A program made the position numbers and the translations under genes. A stretch of 38,539 bases of DNA from DASSUC01 sp035650075 (GTDB taxonomy: Bacteria > Actinomycetota > Actinomycetes > Mycobacteriales > Micromonosporaceae): NCBI GenBank assembly GCA_035650075.1, contig DASRII010000500.1:1-38539 (forward strand), given 5' to 3'. Shown piece after piece: positions 8,609 through 16,269 of the stretch. Position 1 is the stretch's first letter; every line of letters begins with the position of its first letter. The notes beneath the pieces are model-generated. The model saw nothing but the letters and a program-made list of their open reading frames with translations, was not told where the DNA came from and searched no databases.

Positions 8609-9304
8609 ATGCGCAGGTATGTCACGGAGCTCATCGGTACCTTCTTCCTCGTTCTCACGGTCTGTTGTGTCTCGTTGGCCGGCGCCCCGCTCGGGCCGGT
8701 CGCTATCGGCGCGGTACTCATGGTCATGATTTTCGCCGGTGGGCACATATCGGGCGGCCACTACAACCCGGCCGTCACGCTCGCTGTCTACCTGCGCGGC
8801 AAGCTGTCCCTGGCGGACGTCCCCTGGTACATGGGCGCCCAGCTCGTCGGCGGGCTTGCGGCGGCGGGGCTGTCCCGGTATCTGGTGGACGCCGACCCGG
8901 TGGCGTTCAAGGTGACCGGCGGCGACCTCGGAGCGGCGTTCGTGGCGGAGCTGGTGTTCACGTTCGCGCTCGCGTACGTCGTCCTCAACGTGGCCACCAG
9001 CAAGGACCACCCGAACAATTCCTTCTACGGCCTGGCGATCGGCTTCACCGTGCTGGCCGGCGCGGTCGCCGTCGGCGGGGTCTCGGGCGGCGCCTTCAAC
9101 CCGGCTGTGGGCCTCGGCATCTCGGTAGCCGGGCTGGCCGACTGGTCGATGATCTGGATCTACCTCATCGCCACGCTCGCGGGTGGAGCGGCGGCCGCCT
9201 ACGCCTTCCGGTACCTGAACCCGGACGACATGGCGCCGGACGCGCCGGCGGCCAAGACGGCGCCCGCCAAGGCGACCCGGATCCCCAGCGAGCGCCGGGG
9301 CTAG
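8609..9304 (+). CDS. MIP-family aquaporin-like channel
   Basis: A 231-residue six-helix channel of the major intrinsic protein family. Both half-helix motifs are visible: HYNPAV (Asn53-Pro54-Ala55) and AFNPAV (Asn164-Pro165-Ala166). ATG 8609 begins MRRYVTELIGTF, the usual MIP first helix with its Glu; the frame is open upstream without similarity. The second NPA is followed by Val rather than the selectivity-filter Arg of classical aquaporins and glycerol facilitators, so pore selectivity cannot be assumed. The C-terminal tail of about 30 residues is Ala/Pro/Lys-rich. Its TAG stop overlaps the stop of the convergent zinc-finger gene. Confidence 0.88.
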   Translation: MRRYVTELIGTFFLVLTVCCVSLAGAPLGPVAIGAVLMVMIFAGGHISGGHYNPAVTLAVYLRGKLSLADVPWYMGAQLVGGLAAAGLSRYLVDADPVAFKVTGGDLGAAFVAELVFTFALAYVVLNVATSKDHPNNSFYGLAIGFTVLAGAVAVGGVSGGAFNPAVGLGISVAGLADWSMIWIYLIATLAGGAAAAYAFRYLNPDDMAPDAPAAKTAPAKATRIPSERRG

Positions 9305-9558
9305 CCGATCACCTCGTCGAGATAGCACCAGCGCCAGGTCTCGCCGGGCTGAAACGACCGGATCACTGGATGACCGGTGGTCTGGAAGTGTGCCGTGGCG
9401 TGCCGGCGCGGTGAGGAGTCGCAACAGCCGACGTGTCCACAGTCGAGACAAAGCCGCAGGTGTACCCAGTCCCGGCGGCCCTCTGCCAGGCACTCCTGGC
9501 AGCCGTCTGTCGATTGTGGAGTCGGCTCGCCCGCCTCCTTCAGATGTTCGCAGATCAC
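9301..9558 (-). CDS. UBP-type zinc-finger protein
   Basis: An 85-residue protein made almost entirely of a ZnF-UBP domain, the fold known from eukaryotic deubiquitinases and HDAC6. The candidate ligands follow the family spacing: Cys3/His5, Cys20/Cys23, Cys37/Cys40, Cys45, His53, His57 and His63 in TGHPV. GTG 9558 overlaps the antiporter stop (GTGA on the minus strand), so it is translated from the antiporter message. Bacteria with no ubiquitin carry this domain; its partner is unknown. The coupling suggests that it binds or modulates the antiporter (inference). Confidence 0.85.
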   Translation of the reverse strand: MICEHLKEAGEPTPQSTDGCQECLAEGRRDWVHLRLCLDCGHVGCCDSSPRRHATAHFQTTGHPVIRSFQPGETWRWCYLDEVIG

Positions 9559-11117
9559 TCCGCACCTCGTTCCAGCATCGACTCCTCCAGATCCATGTCC
9601 CGCTGGGCCTTGACCAGAGTCTCCTCGGGGATACGGCCCTCGTCGCGCGCGACGCGGAACACCTCCCGTTCCGCGTCGAGCATCTCCCGGCGCAGCCGCA
9701 CGTACGCCCGGGACGGCGTCTCGGCGGTGCCGCCCAGTCGCTCCCACGCGGCGTTGGCGCGCAGCTCGGTGAGCTGGCGGAGACGGTTGACGACGTCCGG
9801 TGGCGCGCCGTCGGCATGCTGCTCGAGGCGTTCGCGGGCGGCCCGGCTCGCGGTGTGCTGGACGGCGGCCTCGGCGAGCGTGTCGCGTACCGGGTCGTCG
9901 GCCGGCGGCCGCAGCCATCGAGCCACCGCCGGCAGCGTCATGCCCTGCAGCACGAGCGTGCCGACGATCACCGCGAAGGCCAACCAGACGAACAGGTCGC
10001 GCGGGTACGCCGCATCGTCGGCCAGCGTCAGCGGCAGGGCGAGCGCCGTCGCGAGCGTGACGACGCCACGCATCCCGGCCCAGGCGATCACCGTGGGCAC
10101 CGTCCACGGGGGTGAGGGGTCGCGGCGGCGGATCCGCGGGACGAGCCGGGTGAGGTAGGTCGCGGGGTACATCCAGACGAACCGCGTCCCGATGACGGTC
10201 AGCAGGACCGCCACGGTCAGCACCGCGACGTCGCCGGCCGGCGTGTCCAGATCGGCCAGCACCTCGCGCAACTGGAGGCCGACCAGCAGGAAGACGATGC
10301 CCTCCAGAAGGAACTTGACCATCTTCCAGAACGCGCCCATCTGCAGCCGGGACGCGGCGGACATCAGGGTCGGCAGGCGGTGGCCGAGGTACAGCCCGGT
10401 GACGACGACGGCGACCACCGCCGATGCGTGGATCCGCTCCGCCACGAGCGCCACGAGGAACGGCGTGAGCAGCGACAGCGCGTTGTCCAGCAACGGGTCC
10501 GTGGTCCTGCGATGCAGGAAGCCGAGCGCGACCGCACCGACCGCGCCGACGAGCACGCCACCGCCCGCCGCGATCACCACCTCGGTGGCGATCTCGGTCG
10601 CGCCGACCGCGGAGCCCACCGCCGCGGCGACCGCCACCCGGAAGATCACGAGCGCGGTCGCGTCGTTGATGAGGCTCTCACCCTCGAGGATCGTCACGAT
10701 GCGCCGCGGCAGCCCGATCCGCCGGGCCACCGCCGTGGCGGCGACCGCGTCGGGCGGTGCCACCACCGCCCCGAGCGCGAAACAAGCAGCCATGGGTACG
10801 CCGGGCAGCAGCGCATGGACAACGAAGCCGACGACCACGGTCGTGAACAGGACCAGCCCGACCGCCAGCAGCAGGATCGGGCGCAGGTTGTACCGGAACG
10901 CCGGTACCGAGGTCTCCAGGGCGGCGACGTAGAGCAGCGGCGGCAACACGCCGATCAGTACGAACTCGGGCGACAGCTCGACCGTCGGGAAGATCGGGGA
11001 CAGCGCCAGCCCGACGATCACCAGCAGGATCGGGGCGAGCAGCCCGAACCGCCTGGCTACGGCCGATACCGCCACGACGATCGCGACCAGCCCGACGATC
11101 TCCGCCAACCCCTCCAC
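9555..11117 (-). CDS. CPA1-family Na+/H+ antiporter
   Basis: A 520-residue monovalent cation/proton antiporter of the NhaP/NHE type. About twelve hydrophobic helices occupy residues 1-390. The core shows GAVVAPPDAVAATAVARR, where the paired aspartate region of CPA1 lies, followed by ILEGESLINDATALV. The last 130 residues form a soluble helical cytoplasmic tail, a common regulatory region in the family. Likely role: sodium/proton exchange for pH or salt homeostasis at the cytoplasmic membrane. It forms an operon with the downstream zinc-finger gene. Confidence 0.9.
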   Translation of the reverse strand: MEGLAEIVGLVAIVVAVSAVARRFGLLAPILLVIVGLALSPIFPTVELSPEFVLIGVLPPLLYVAALETSVPAFRYNLRPILLLAVGLVLFTTVVVGFVVHALLPGVPMAACFALGAVVAPPDAVAATAVARRIGLPRRIVTILEGESLINDATALVIFRVAVAAAVGSAVGATEIATEVVIAAGGGVLVGAVGAVALGFLHRRTTDPLLDNALSLLTPFLVALVAERIHASAVVAVVVTGLYLGHRLPTLMSAASRLQMGAFWKMVKFLLEGIVFLLVGLQLREVLADLDTPAGDVAVLTVAVLLTVIGTRFVWMYPATYLTRLVPRIRRRDPSPPWTVPTVIAWAGMRGVVTLATALALPLTLADDAAYPRDLFVWLAFAVIVGTLVLQGMTLPAVARWLRPPADDPVRDTLAEAAVQHTASRAARERLEQHADGAPPDVVNRLRQLTELRANAAWERLGGTAETPSRAYVRLRREMLDAEREVFRVARDEGRIPEETLVKAQRDMDLEESMLERGAE

Positions 11118-11150
11118 GGGTCGAGCCTAGATGGTCCCGGCAGCCGGGCT

Positions 11151-11182
11151 CCGACAGCCGGGCTCAGCGGCCCGGCTGTCGG
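11151..11182 (-). terminator. stem-loop terminator of the LPMO gene
   Basis: A perfect 13-bp stem (CCGACAGCCGGGC at 11151-11163, complement at 11170-11182) closes a six-base loop, 15 bases beyond the LPMO stop on the minus strand. No U-tract follows, as is usual in high-GC actinobacteria. It separates the LPMO from the antiporter gene transcribed in the same direction. Confidence 0.75.
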
Positions 11183-11197
11183 AACCGGCGACACGTG

Positions 11198-12292
11198 TTA
11201 CGGGCTCGTACAGGTGAGGGTCGGCGCCGGGTTGGGCGCGGTACCGGTCGCGTTGAAGCCGAAGTTCGTCGTGGCATTCGGCGCGAGGGTACCGTTCCAT
11301 CCCGCGTTGCGAAGGGCGACGTTGGGCGGCTGCCCCACGAGCGTGCTGTTCCACGGCGGACCTTCGAACCCCTGACCACCGGTGTACGTCCAGCGGACCG
11401 TCCACCCGTTGAGGTTGGTCGTGCCGTTGTTGCGGACGTCCACCCGCACCTGGAAGTGGTTGGGCCAGTTGGTCGGCACGATGTTCCAGGTCGCGGAGCA
11501 GTTGCTCGGCGGAATCGGCGTCGAGCCGGACGGCGACGGCGAGACCGACTGGGAACCGGTCGGCGTCGGCGAGCTCGTCTGGTTCGGGCCGACGCCCGTC
11601 ACCTCACCGTTGCCGCCGTCGAAGACGACGTCGGAGCAGCTGTAGAAGTTCTCCTGGCTGTCCGAGCGGATCCAGTGGGTGAAAATGATGTGCCGACCCG
11701 ACCTACCCGCCGGCAGCGGCTGCTGCCAGAAGTAGTAGTTCAGGGCGCCCGGTCCACCGGACTGCGGCGGGTCCTGCGCACCACCGACCGACTCCAGGTC
11801 GGCCCAGCGCAGTGGCCCGTTCGGGTTCCAGCCCTGCCTGGTCACGTAGACGACGAACGCCCCCGGGTGGGCCGCCCAGTTGCTGTGCCGGAACTGGATC
11901 GTCGACGGTGAGGTCAGGTGGGTGACCGGCCAGTCGCTGCGGACGGCGTTGTACGGCGAGAAGTCGAACGGCCCGGCGTTGCCACCGGAGCAGATTTGCC
12001 CGTCCGGGATGAAACCTACAGTCCGACCGGCGCCGTCGGAGCGCAGGTTGGCGAACCAGTTGTACAGCGGCGTCGTACCGCTCTGGGCGATCGCGGCCGC
12101 ACACGCGGGGTTGAACGCGATGATCTCGCCGTTCGGCCGTAGGCCGTCCTGGAAGCAGAACCAGGTACGGCTCCCGGGAATCATCGTCACGCCGTGGGCC
12201 TGCGCGGGAGTGGCTGGGACGACCACGATCGCGGTCGACACGCCGGCCAACACCGCTACCGCGGCAGTAGCCAGCCTTCGTCTGATAGACAA
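11198..12292 (-). CDS. AA10 lytic polysaccharide monooxygenase with CBM2
   Basis: A secreted 364-residue copper enzyme that oxidatively cleaves crystalline polysaccharide. I chose TTG 12292 because GAGGAGGAAAG lies at ideal distance and the product then begins with a classical signal peptide (SIRRRL, hydrophobic core, cut after AQA). Cleavage exposes His33 (HGVTM), the first histidine-brace ligand. The second is His142 in NWAAHPG, mature residue 110, the spacing I recall for Streptomyces coelicolor CelS2. ENFYSCSDVVFDGG marks the end of the catalytic domain (to about 232), a Ser/Thr/Pro linker follows, and a CBM2 occupies about 264-364 (NLNGWTV, NAGWNGTLAP). Similarity to CelS2 points to cellulose; chitin is not excluded. 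Confidence 0.92.
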   Translation of the reverse strand: MSIRRRLATAAVAVLAGVSTAIVVVPATPAQAHGVTMIPGSRTWFCFQDGLRPNGEIIAFNPACAAAIAQSGTTPLYNWFANLRSDGAGRTVGFIPDGQICSGGNAGPFDFSPYNAVRSDWPVTHLTSPSTIQFRHSNWAAHPGAFVVYVTRQGWNPNGPLRWADLESVGGAQDPPQSGGPGALNYYFWQQPLPAGRSGRHIIFTHWIRSDSQENFYSCSDVVFDGGNGEVTGVGPNQTSSPTPTGSQSVSPSPSGSTPIPPSNCSATWNIVPTNWPNHFQVRVDVRNNGTTNLNGWTVRWTYTGGQGFEGPPWNSTLVGQPPNVALRNAGWNGTLAPNATTNFGFNATGTAPNPAPTLTCTSP

Positions 12293-12424
12293 CGTGCTTT
12301 CCTCCTCGGGCGACATGCTGTCGATGGGCAACGGCTGGAAGATGCCGCGCCCAGTGCACTCGGCTCCCGCGAGGTATCGACATTGAAGCATGTCCAGTAG
12401 GCACGACGCCACCACGGTGTCACC

Positions 12425-13045
12425 ATGTGGAGCGTGAAACTTACGCCGCCTCGCTTCGCGATGCCGCGCAGGTCTGAGCTTGCCGGTTCCGCTCGCAAGC
12501 TCGCGAAACTGTTCGCCCGGCACGCGTGGTGGCTTGGGTTCGAGGTGGCTCTGACGGCGATCGCGGCAGTGCTGTTCGTCGCGGTCGGGCGCGAACCGGC
12601 ACTGTCCACCGAGGAGCTTCGGGCGCGGTTGGCCGACCGGGTGGTGGCGGCGCTCGAACAGTCCTCCCCCATCGAGCATCACGACCACGGTCACGCCGTC
12701 ACGGCCGGCGACCGCATCGCCTGCGTGGCCGAGGTGTTCGGCACCGATCCGCCGGACGCGACCCGGGTGGCCGACGTCGGCACGGTTTACGCGCGGTACC
12801 TCTGCGCTTCGGGGCCGCCCGGCACCGCGTTCGAGCTGTCGGCGCGCAGCTCCGGACCGGTCGTCGTGCGGCTGTCGGACCCGCCGGCGGTGTTCGTGCC
12901 GCACGGTCCGGGGTACGCCGACCAGGTGCGGGCAATGCTGCCCGATCGGTACGAAGAGCAGGCGTTTGCCGGGTTCAGCGACCGCTCCGTGCCGGATCGG
13001 CTCCGCCCGCGGTTCGCGGCGATTCTCGCGGGACTTCCCAACTGA
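12425..13045 (+). CDS. membrane-anchored protein of unknown function
   Basis: A 206-residue protein that I do not recognise. It has a basic N-terminus, one hydrophobic helix (about 36-55) and an extracytoplasmic domain with Cys98 and Cys126 that could form a disulfide. The segment SPIEHHDHGHAV (81-92) is His-rich and might bind metal. The start is uncertain: ATG 12425 or ATG 12461 (MPRRSEL). It is divergent from the LPMO gene and ends 26 bases before the Rieske oxygenase, so the two could be co-transcribed. Confidence 0.65.
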   Translation: MWSVKLTPPRFAMPRRSELAGSARKLAKLFARHAWWLGFEVALTAIAAVLFVAVGREPALSTEELRARLADRVVAALEQSSPIEHHDHGHAVTAGDRIACVAEVFGTDPPDATRVADVGTVYARYLCASGPPGTAFELSARSSGPVVVRLSDPPAVFVPHGPGYADQVRAMLPDRYEEQAFAGFSDRSVPDRLRPRFAAILAGLPN

Positions 13046-13060
13046 CTGGTGAGTCAGTCA
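13043..13060. promoter_or_regulatory. inverted repeat TGACTG-N6-CAGTCA before the Rieske oxygenase
   Basis: A perfect six-base dyad (TGACTG at 13043-13048, CAGTCA at 13055-13060) overlaps the upstream stop codon and ends ten bases before the oxygenase start. The shape and AT-richer bases suit a TetR-type operator, but no such regulator lies in the window. Confidence 0.35.
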
Positions 13061-13070
13061 GGATTGGCGG

Positions 13071-14192
13071 ATGCCCCACGCACCACTGGACGACGACGCG
13101 CTGGCCGCCACACTTCGCCCGTTCGGCGAGTCGGTCATGCTGCCCGGTGCGGCCTACACCGACCCGGCGGTTCTCGCGTGGGAGCGGAGGCACCTCTTCG
13201 CGGGGATGTGGACGCCGTTGGGGCGTACCGCGGAACTGGCCGCGCTGCGCCCCCAGTGCTCGCACGCGGCCTTCACCGTCGGCGACGTCGGCGTGCTCGT
13301 CACGTTTGCCGAGGCGGGAGTACGGGCATTCGCCAACGTGTGCCGGCACCGAGCCCACGAGCTGCTGGCCTCCGGCGAGGCCACCGACCGCAGAGCCGTG
13401 CTGTGCCCGTACCATGGCTGGTCCTATGGTCTGGACGGCGCATTGCGCACGGCGCCGCGGATGGCCGCGGAGTTCGCGCTCGGCGCGCCCGGCCTCGTGG
13501 AGCTGCCGGCAGTGGATTGGCACGGCTGGCTGTTCGTGAACGCCAGCGGGACAGCAAAGCCGTTCGCCGAGCACTTCGGCACGCTCGACGAGTACGTCGC
13601 GCCCTACCGGCCGGAACGGCTGGCGGTGAAGGCACGGCACAGCTACGAGGTAGCGGCGAACTGGAAGGTCATCGTCGAGAACTACCACGAGTGTTACCAC
13701 TGCCCGCTCATCCATCCCGAGCTGTGCGTGGTCAGCCCGCCGAACTCCGGCGACAACTGGCACGAGCCGGGAGCGTGGGTGGGCGGCTCGATGGACCTGC
13801 GCGAGCAGGCGGAGACGATGTCGCTCGACGGGCGGTCGCTCGGCGTGATGCTCGACGGCGTGGACCGGCGCACGGTGCGGTACCTCGGTGTGCTGCCGAA
13901 CCTGTTGCTGTCGCTGCATCCGGACTACGTGCTGACCCACCGGCTCGAGCCACTCGCCCCGGACCGGACCCGCGTCGACTGCGAGTGGCTCTTCGAGCCG
14001 TCGGTGGAGGACCCGTCGTACGCGGTGGACTTCTGGGACCTGACGAACCAGCAGGACTGGCGAGCCTGCGAGTCGGTACAGCGTGGCGTGTCCTCGCCGC
14101 ACTACCGGCCCGGCCCGCTCGCCCCGAACGAGAACGCCCTCTACGACTGGCTGACGATGCTCGCGCAGGCGTACCTCGATCCGGCAGGCTGA
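13071..14192 (+). CDS. Rieske-type ring-hydroxylating oxygenase, alpha subunit
   Basis: A 373-residue non-haem iron oxygenase. The N-terminal Rieske domain shows CRHR (Cys91, His93) and CPYHGW (Cys112, His115). The catalytic domain has NYHECYHCPLIHPE, in which His210 and His215 are the expected mononuclear iron ligands, with the third (Asp) in FWDLTNQQDW (Asp323 or Asp329). The overall shape resembles the glycine-betaine/carnitine-type oxygenases rather than classical naphthalene dioxygenases. No reductase, ferredoxin or beta subunit is nearby, so it must borrow electrons. The substrate is unknown. It is followed after four bases by DUF456. Confidence 0.88.
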   Translation: MPHAPLDDDALAATLRPFGESVMLPGAAYTDPAVLAWERRHLFAGMWTPLGRTAELAALRPQCSHAAFTVGDVGVLVTFAEAGVRAFANVCRHRAHELLASGEATDRRAVLCPYHGWSYGLDGALRTAPRMAAEFALGAPGLVELPAVDWHGWLFVNASGTAKPFAEHFGTLDEYVAPYRPERLAVKARHSYEVAANWKVIVENYHECYHCPLIHPELCVVSPPNSGDNWHEPGAWVGGSMDLREQAETMSLDGRSLGVMLDGVDRRTVRYLGVLPNLLLSLHPDYVLTHRLEPLAPDRTRVDCEWLFEPSVEDPSYAVDFWDLTNQQDWRACESVQRGVSSPHYRPGPLAPNENALYDWLTMLAQAYLDPAG

Positions 14193-14196
14193 GCCC

Positions 14197-14700
14197 GTGG
14201 AGCTGACCGACTTCAACGCCACGATCACGCTCGTCGCCGGGCTGGCCATCGTCGTCGGCGTCTGCGGCGTCATCGTGCCGATCCTGCCCGGTCTGTTGCT
14301 GTGCTGGGCCGGTGTCCTGCTGTGGGCCATCTTCGCCGAGGGCGGCGTGGGCAAGTGGGTGGTGTTCGGCATCGCCACGTTGCTCGCGCTGGGCGGAACC
14401 GTCATCAAGTACGCCTGGCCGGGGCGCAACCTCAAACGCACCGGAGTGCCGAACCGGTCGCTGTTCCTCGGCGGGTTGCTCGCGATCGTCGGGTTCTTCG
14501 TGATCCCGGTGGTGGGCCTGGTGATCGGGTTCGTGCTCGGCATCCTGCTCGCCGAACGGGTACGGCTGAACGACAACCGGGCCGCGTGGACGTCCACGAA
14601 GCACGCGCTGAAGGCGGCCGGCCTCTCGATGCTCATCGAGCTGGGCGCCGCCCTAGCGATAGCCGCCACGTGGGTAGCCGGCCTGCTGACCCTGGGTTGA
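14197..14700 (+). CDS. DUF456 family membrane protein
   Basis: A 167-residue integral membrane protein beginning at GTG 14197. Four to five hydrophobic segments are visible (about 8-30, 33-50, 55-68, 88-115, 137-162). The Gly-rich GVPNRSLFLGGLLAIVGFFVIPVVG region matches DUF456 proteins; their function is unknown. The gene follows the oxygenase by four bases, suggesting co-transcription. Its TGA is the first three bases of the left arm of an inverted repeat that also supplies the start codon of the next gene. Confidence 0.82.
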   Translation: MELTDFNATITLVAGLAIVVGVCGVIVPILPGLLLCWAGVLLWAIFAEGGVGKWVVFGIATLLALGGTVIKYAWPGRNLKRTGVPNRSLFLGGLLAIVGFFVIPVVGLVIGFVLGILLAERVRLNDNRAAWTSTKHALKAAGLSMLIELGAALAIAATWVAGLLTLG

Positions 14701-14754
14701 TCATGAACTTAGATGGCATGTCGACGGCGTGTCGCACCACCAACTTCATGATCA
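14698..14754. repeat. 57-bp element with TGATCATGAA inverted terminal repeats
   Basis: TGATCATGAA (14698-14707) and TTCATGATCA (14745-14754) are perfect inverted repeats around a 37-base centre. Beyond one C-C mismatch the pairing continues for two more bases. The left arm contains both the DUF456 stop and the first candidate ATG of the M15 gene; the right arm contains a later in-frame ATG. It may be a small palindromic repeat inserted at a gene junction, or an operator. Confidence 0.45.
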
Positions 14755-15407
14755 CCGCGGTGGTACTGGCGGCGTGTTCGGCGCCGGGGCCGCCGAGCCC
14801 GACCGCGGCCGCCCCTAGCCCGACCGCCGCCGTCGCCCCGTATGCGGCGAGGGTCGAGGGCTTGCCGGAGGCGGTTAGGGCGGAGATGACTGGGGTGTCG
14901 TGGCGGGTGGGGTGCCCGTTGTCACTGTCGCGGCTGCGGCTCGTGACGGTGGTCCACTGGGGACTGGACGGAAAGGTCCACAGTGGAGAGTTGGTGGTCC
15001 GGGACGACCTCGCGCCAAGAATCGTGCGCGTCTTCGGCAAGCTCCACGACGGGCGCTTCCCGATCGCCGCCATGCGGCGGGTGGACGCGTACCGGGGTGA
15101 CGACCACGCGTCGATGGCGGCGGACAACACGTCGATGTTCAACTGCCGCAACGCGGAAGGGTCGCGCTCGTGGTCGCGGCATGCGTACGGTGAGGCGATC
15201 GACATCAATCCGGTCGAGAACCCTTACGTCAAGGGCGACACGATCCTCCCTCCGGCGGGCGCCGCGTTCCTGGACCGCCGCAACGTCCGGCCCGGCATGG
15301 TCGTGGCGGGCGACGTGGTGACCAGAGCCTTTGCGGCGGAGGGCTTCCGCTGGGGCGGGCAGTTCTCTTCGCTGAGGGACTACCAGCACTTCGAGCTGGC
15401 TCAATAG
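14703..15407 (+). CDS. M15-family metallopeptidase, lipoprotein
   Basis: A 234-residue secreted peptidase of the M15 / VanY-like D-Ala-D-Ala carboxypeptidase superfamily, acting on peptidoglycan outside the cell. A short hydrophobic stretch ends in lipobox LAAC (Cys25), then a Pro/Ala/Thr linker. Zinc-site motifs are SRHAYGEAIDINP (His and Asp ligands) and DYQHFEL near the C-terminus (third His ligand). The start is uncertain: ATG 14703, ATG 14718 (MSTACRTTN) or ATG 14748; the first and last lie in the arms of the inverted repeat. I keep the longest, but 14718 gives the most normal signal peptide. The 3' end overlaps the convergent ChrB-like gene by seven bases. Confidence 0.82.
   Translation: MNLDGMSTACRTTNFMITAVVLAACSAPGPPSPTAAAPSPTAAVAPYAARVEGLPEAVRAEMTGVSWRVGCPLSLSRLRLVTVVHWGLDGKVHSGELVVRDDLAPRIVRVFGKLHDGRFPIAAMRRVDAYRGDDHASMAADNTSMFNCRNAEGSRSWSRHAYGEAIDINPVENPYVKGDTILPPAGAAFLDRRNVRPGMVVAGDVVTRAFAAEGFRWGGQFSSLRDYQHFELAQ
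14977..14987. repeat. dispersed 11-bp palindrome TCCACAGTGGA, copy 2
   Basis: Exact copy inside the M15 gene; a one-mismatch copy (TCCACTGGGGA) lies 24 bases upstream at 14953-14963. Confidence 0.6.
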
Positions 15408-15844
15408 GACCGGCAGTGCTCGTAGAGCGCGTCGTAGACGAACAGCGCCCGCTCGAGCAGGCGCTGGTCGTCTGCCTCGACAGCGGCACCGGCATCGCCG
15501 ATCGCCCGCAGAGCCGCCCCGAACGGGTGGCTGTCGACGTCGGAGGCGATGTCGGCGGCGTGCACGATCCGCGCGAGTTCGACCAGCGCCGGGTCGCCGC
15601 CGAGGTTGTGCGCGTCGATCAGCGTCTCGAACGTGCACGCCTGCCGGCCGTCGGGCAGCCGGCGGTGGCTATACGTCGCACCCGGCGCGTCGAACGAGTA
15701 GCCGCCTTCCCGGGCCGCGTACTCGAGCACCTGGTCAGCCGGCACGTAGACGAACTCGGCGGTGGGGTCGATGAACCGGCGGATCAGCCACGGGCAGGCG
15801 ATCCGATCGGTCTTGGGTCGAGCGCGGGTTACCCACTTCATCAC
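15401..15844 (-). CDS. ChrB C-terminal-domain protein, second copy
   Basis: A 147-residue stand-alone version of the ChrB C-terminal domain (chromate-resistance protein family, PF09828). It shows the family start KWVTRARPKTDRIACPWLIRRFIDP, a FDAPGATYSH element and CTFETLIDAHNL. The start is GTG 15844 or ATG 15841; both overlap the upstream stop, so it is translated in series with the preceding paralogue. The family is linked to chromate sensing and resistance, but the molecular activity is unclear. It is the last gene of a three-gene split-ChrB operon. Confidence 0.85.
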   Translation of the reverse strand: MMKWVTRARPKTDRIACPWLIRRFIDPTAEFVYVPADQVLEYAAREGGYSFDAPGATYSHRRLPDGRQACTFETLIDAHNLGGDPALVELARIVHAADIASDVDSHPFGAALRAIGDAGAAVEADDQRLLERALFVYDALYEHCRSY

Positions 15845-16269
15845 AGTGCACGCTCCTGCAGGATGGCTTGTCGGTGGTACTCGTACAGTCCGTCGAACAG
15901 GGTGGCGGTGACGGCCAGCGTCTGTTCGTCATCGCCGAGCAGCGACAGGCCGCGCACGACCATGTCCAGGCCGGCGGCTTCCGGGGCGTCGTAGCGTTCG
16001 TCGTAGAGGTCCGCCTCGTGGACGGCCTGGGCGATGCGCCACAGCACCGGATCGGTGAGGTCGTAGTGCCGCAGCATCGTCTCGAAGCTGCACTGTCCAT
16101 TGTGGTGGGACAGCTCGGCACCCGGCACGTCGAAGCAGATCGCGTCGAGGGGCGCGTCGACGCCATCGGCGAGGAAGACGAACCGCGGCGACGGATCGAT
16201 GTGCCGGCGGATCAGCCAGGCACAGGCGGCCCGGTCGATGTGAACCCCCGCTCGGGTTGCCCAGTTCAT
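15841..16269 (-). CDS. ChrB C-terminal-domain protein, first copy
   Basis: A 142-residue paralogue of the gene after it. Shared landmarks are W-T/A-TRA, the DRxACxWLIRRxIDP block (13-27), FDVPGAELSHH, and CSFETMLRHYDL. It starts at ATG 16269 in an ATGA overlap with the ChrB N-terminal-domain gene. Two tandem C-terminal domains serving one N-terminal domain suggest a heteromeric or duplicated form of ChrB, which elsewhere is a single two-domain protein (inference). Confidence 0.85.
   Translation of the reverse strand: MNWATRAGVHIDRAACAWLIRRHIDPSPRFVFLADGVDAPLDAICFDVPGAELSHHNGQCSFETMLRHYDLTDPVLWRIAQAVHEADLYDERYDAPEAAGLDMVVRGLSLLGDDEQTLAVTATLFDGLYEYHRQAILQERAL

Noticed and set aside
9436..9446. 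DnaA box cluster or origin of replication
   Set aside because: TCCACA cores occur (9436, 34525) but are dispersed, not clustered, and no dnaA, dnaN or AT-rich region is present.
12293..12904. N-terminal extension of the LPMO
   Set aside because: It crosses the divergent gene 12425-13045, and only the TTG start gives a normal signal peptide with the conserved His at position 1 after cleavage.
12975..14669. 564-codon minus-strand frame
   Set aside because: It is antisense to the Rieske oxygenase and DUF456, which carry clear motifs; the composition is shadow-like.
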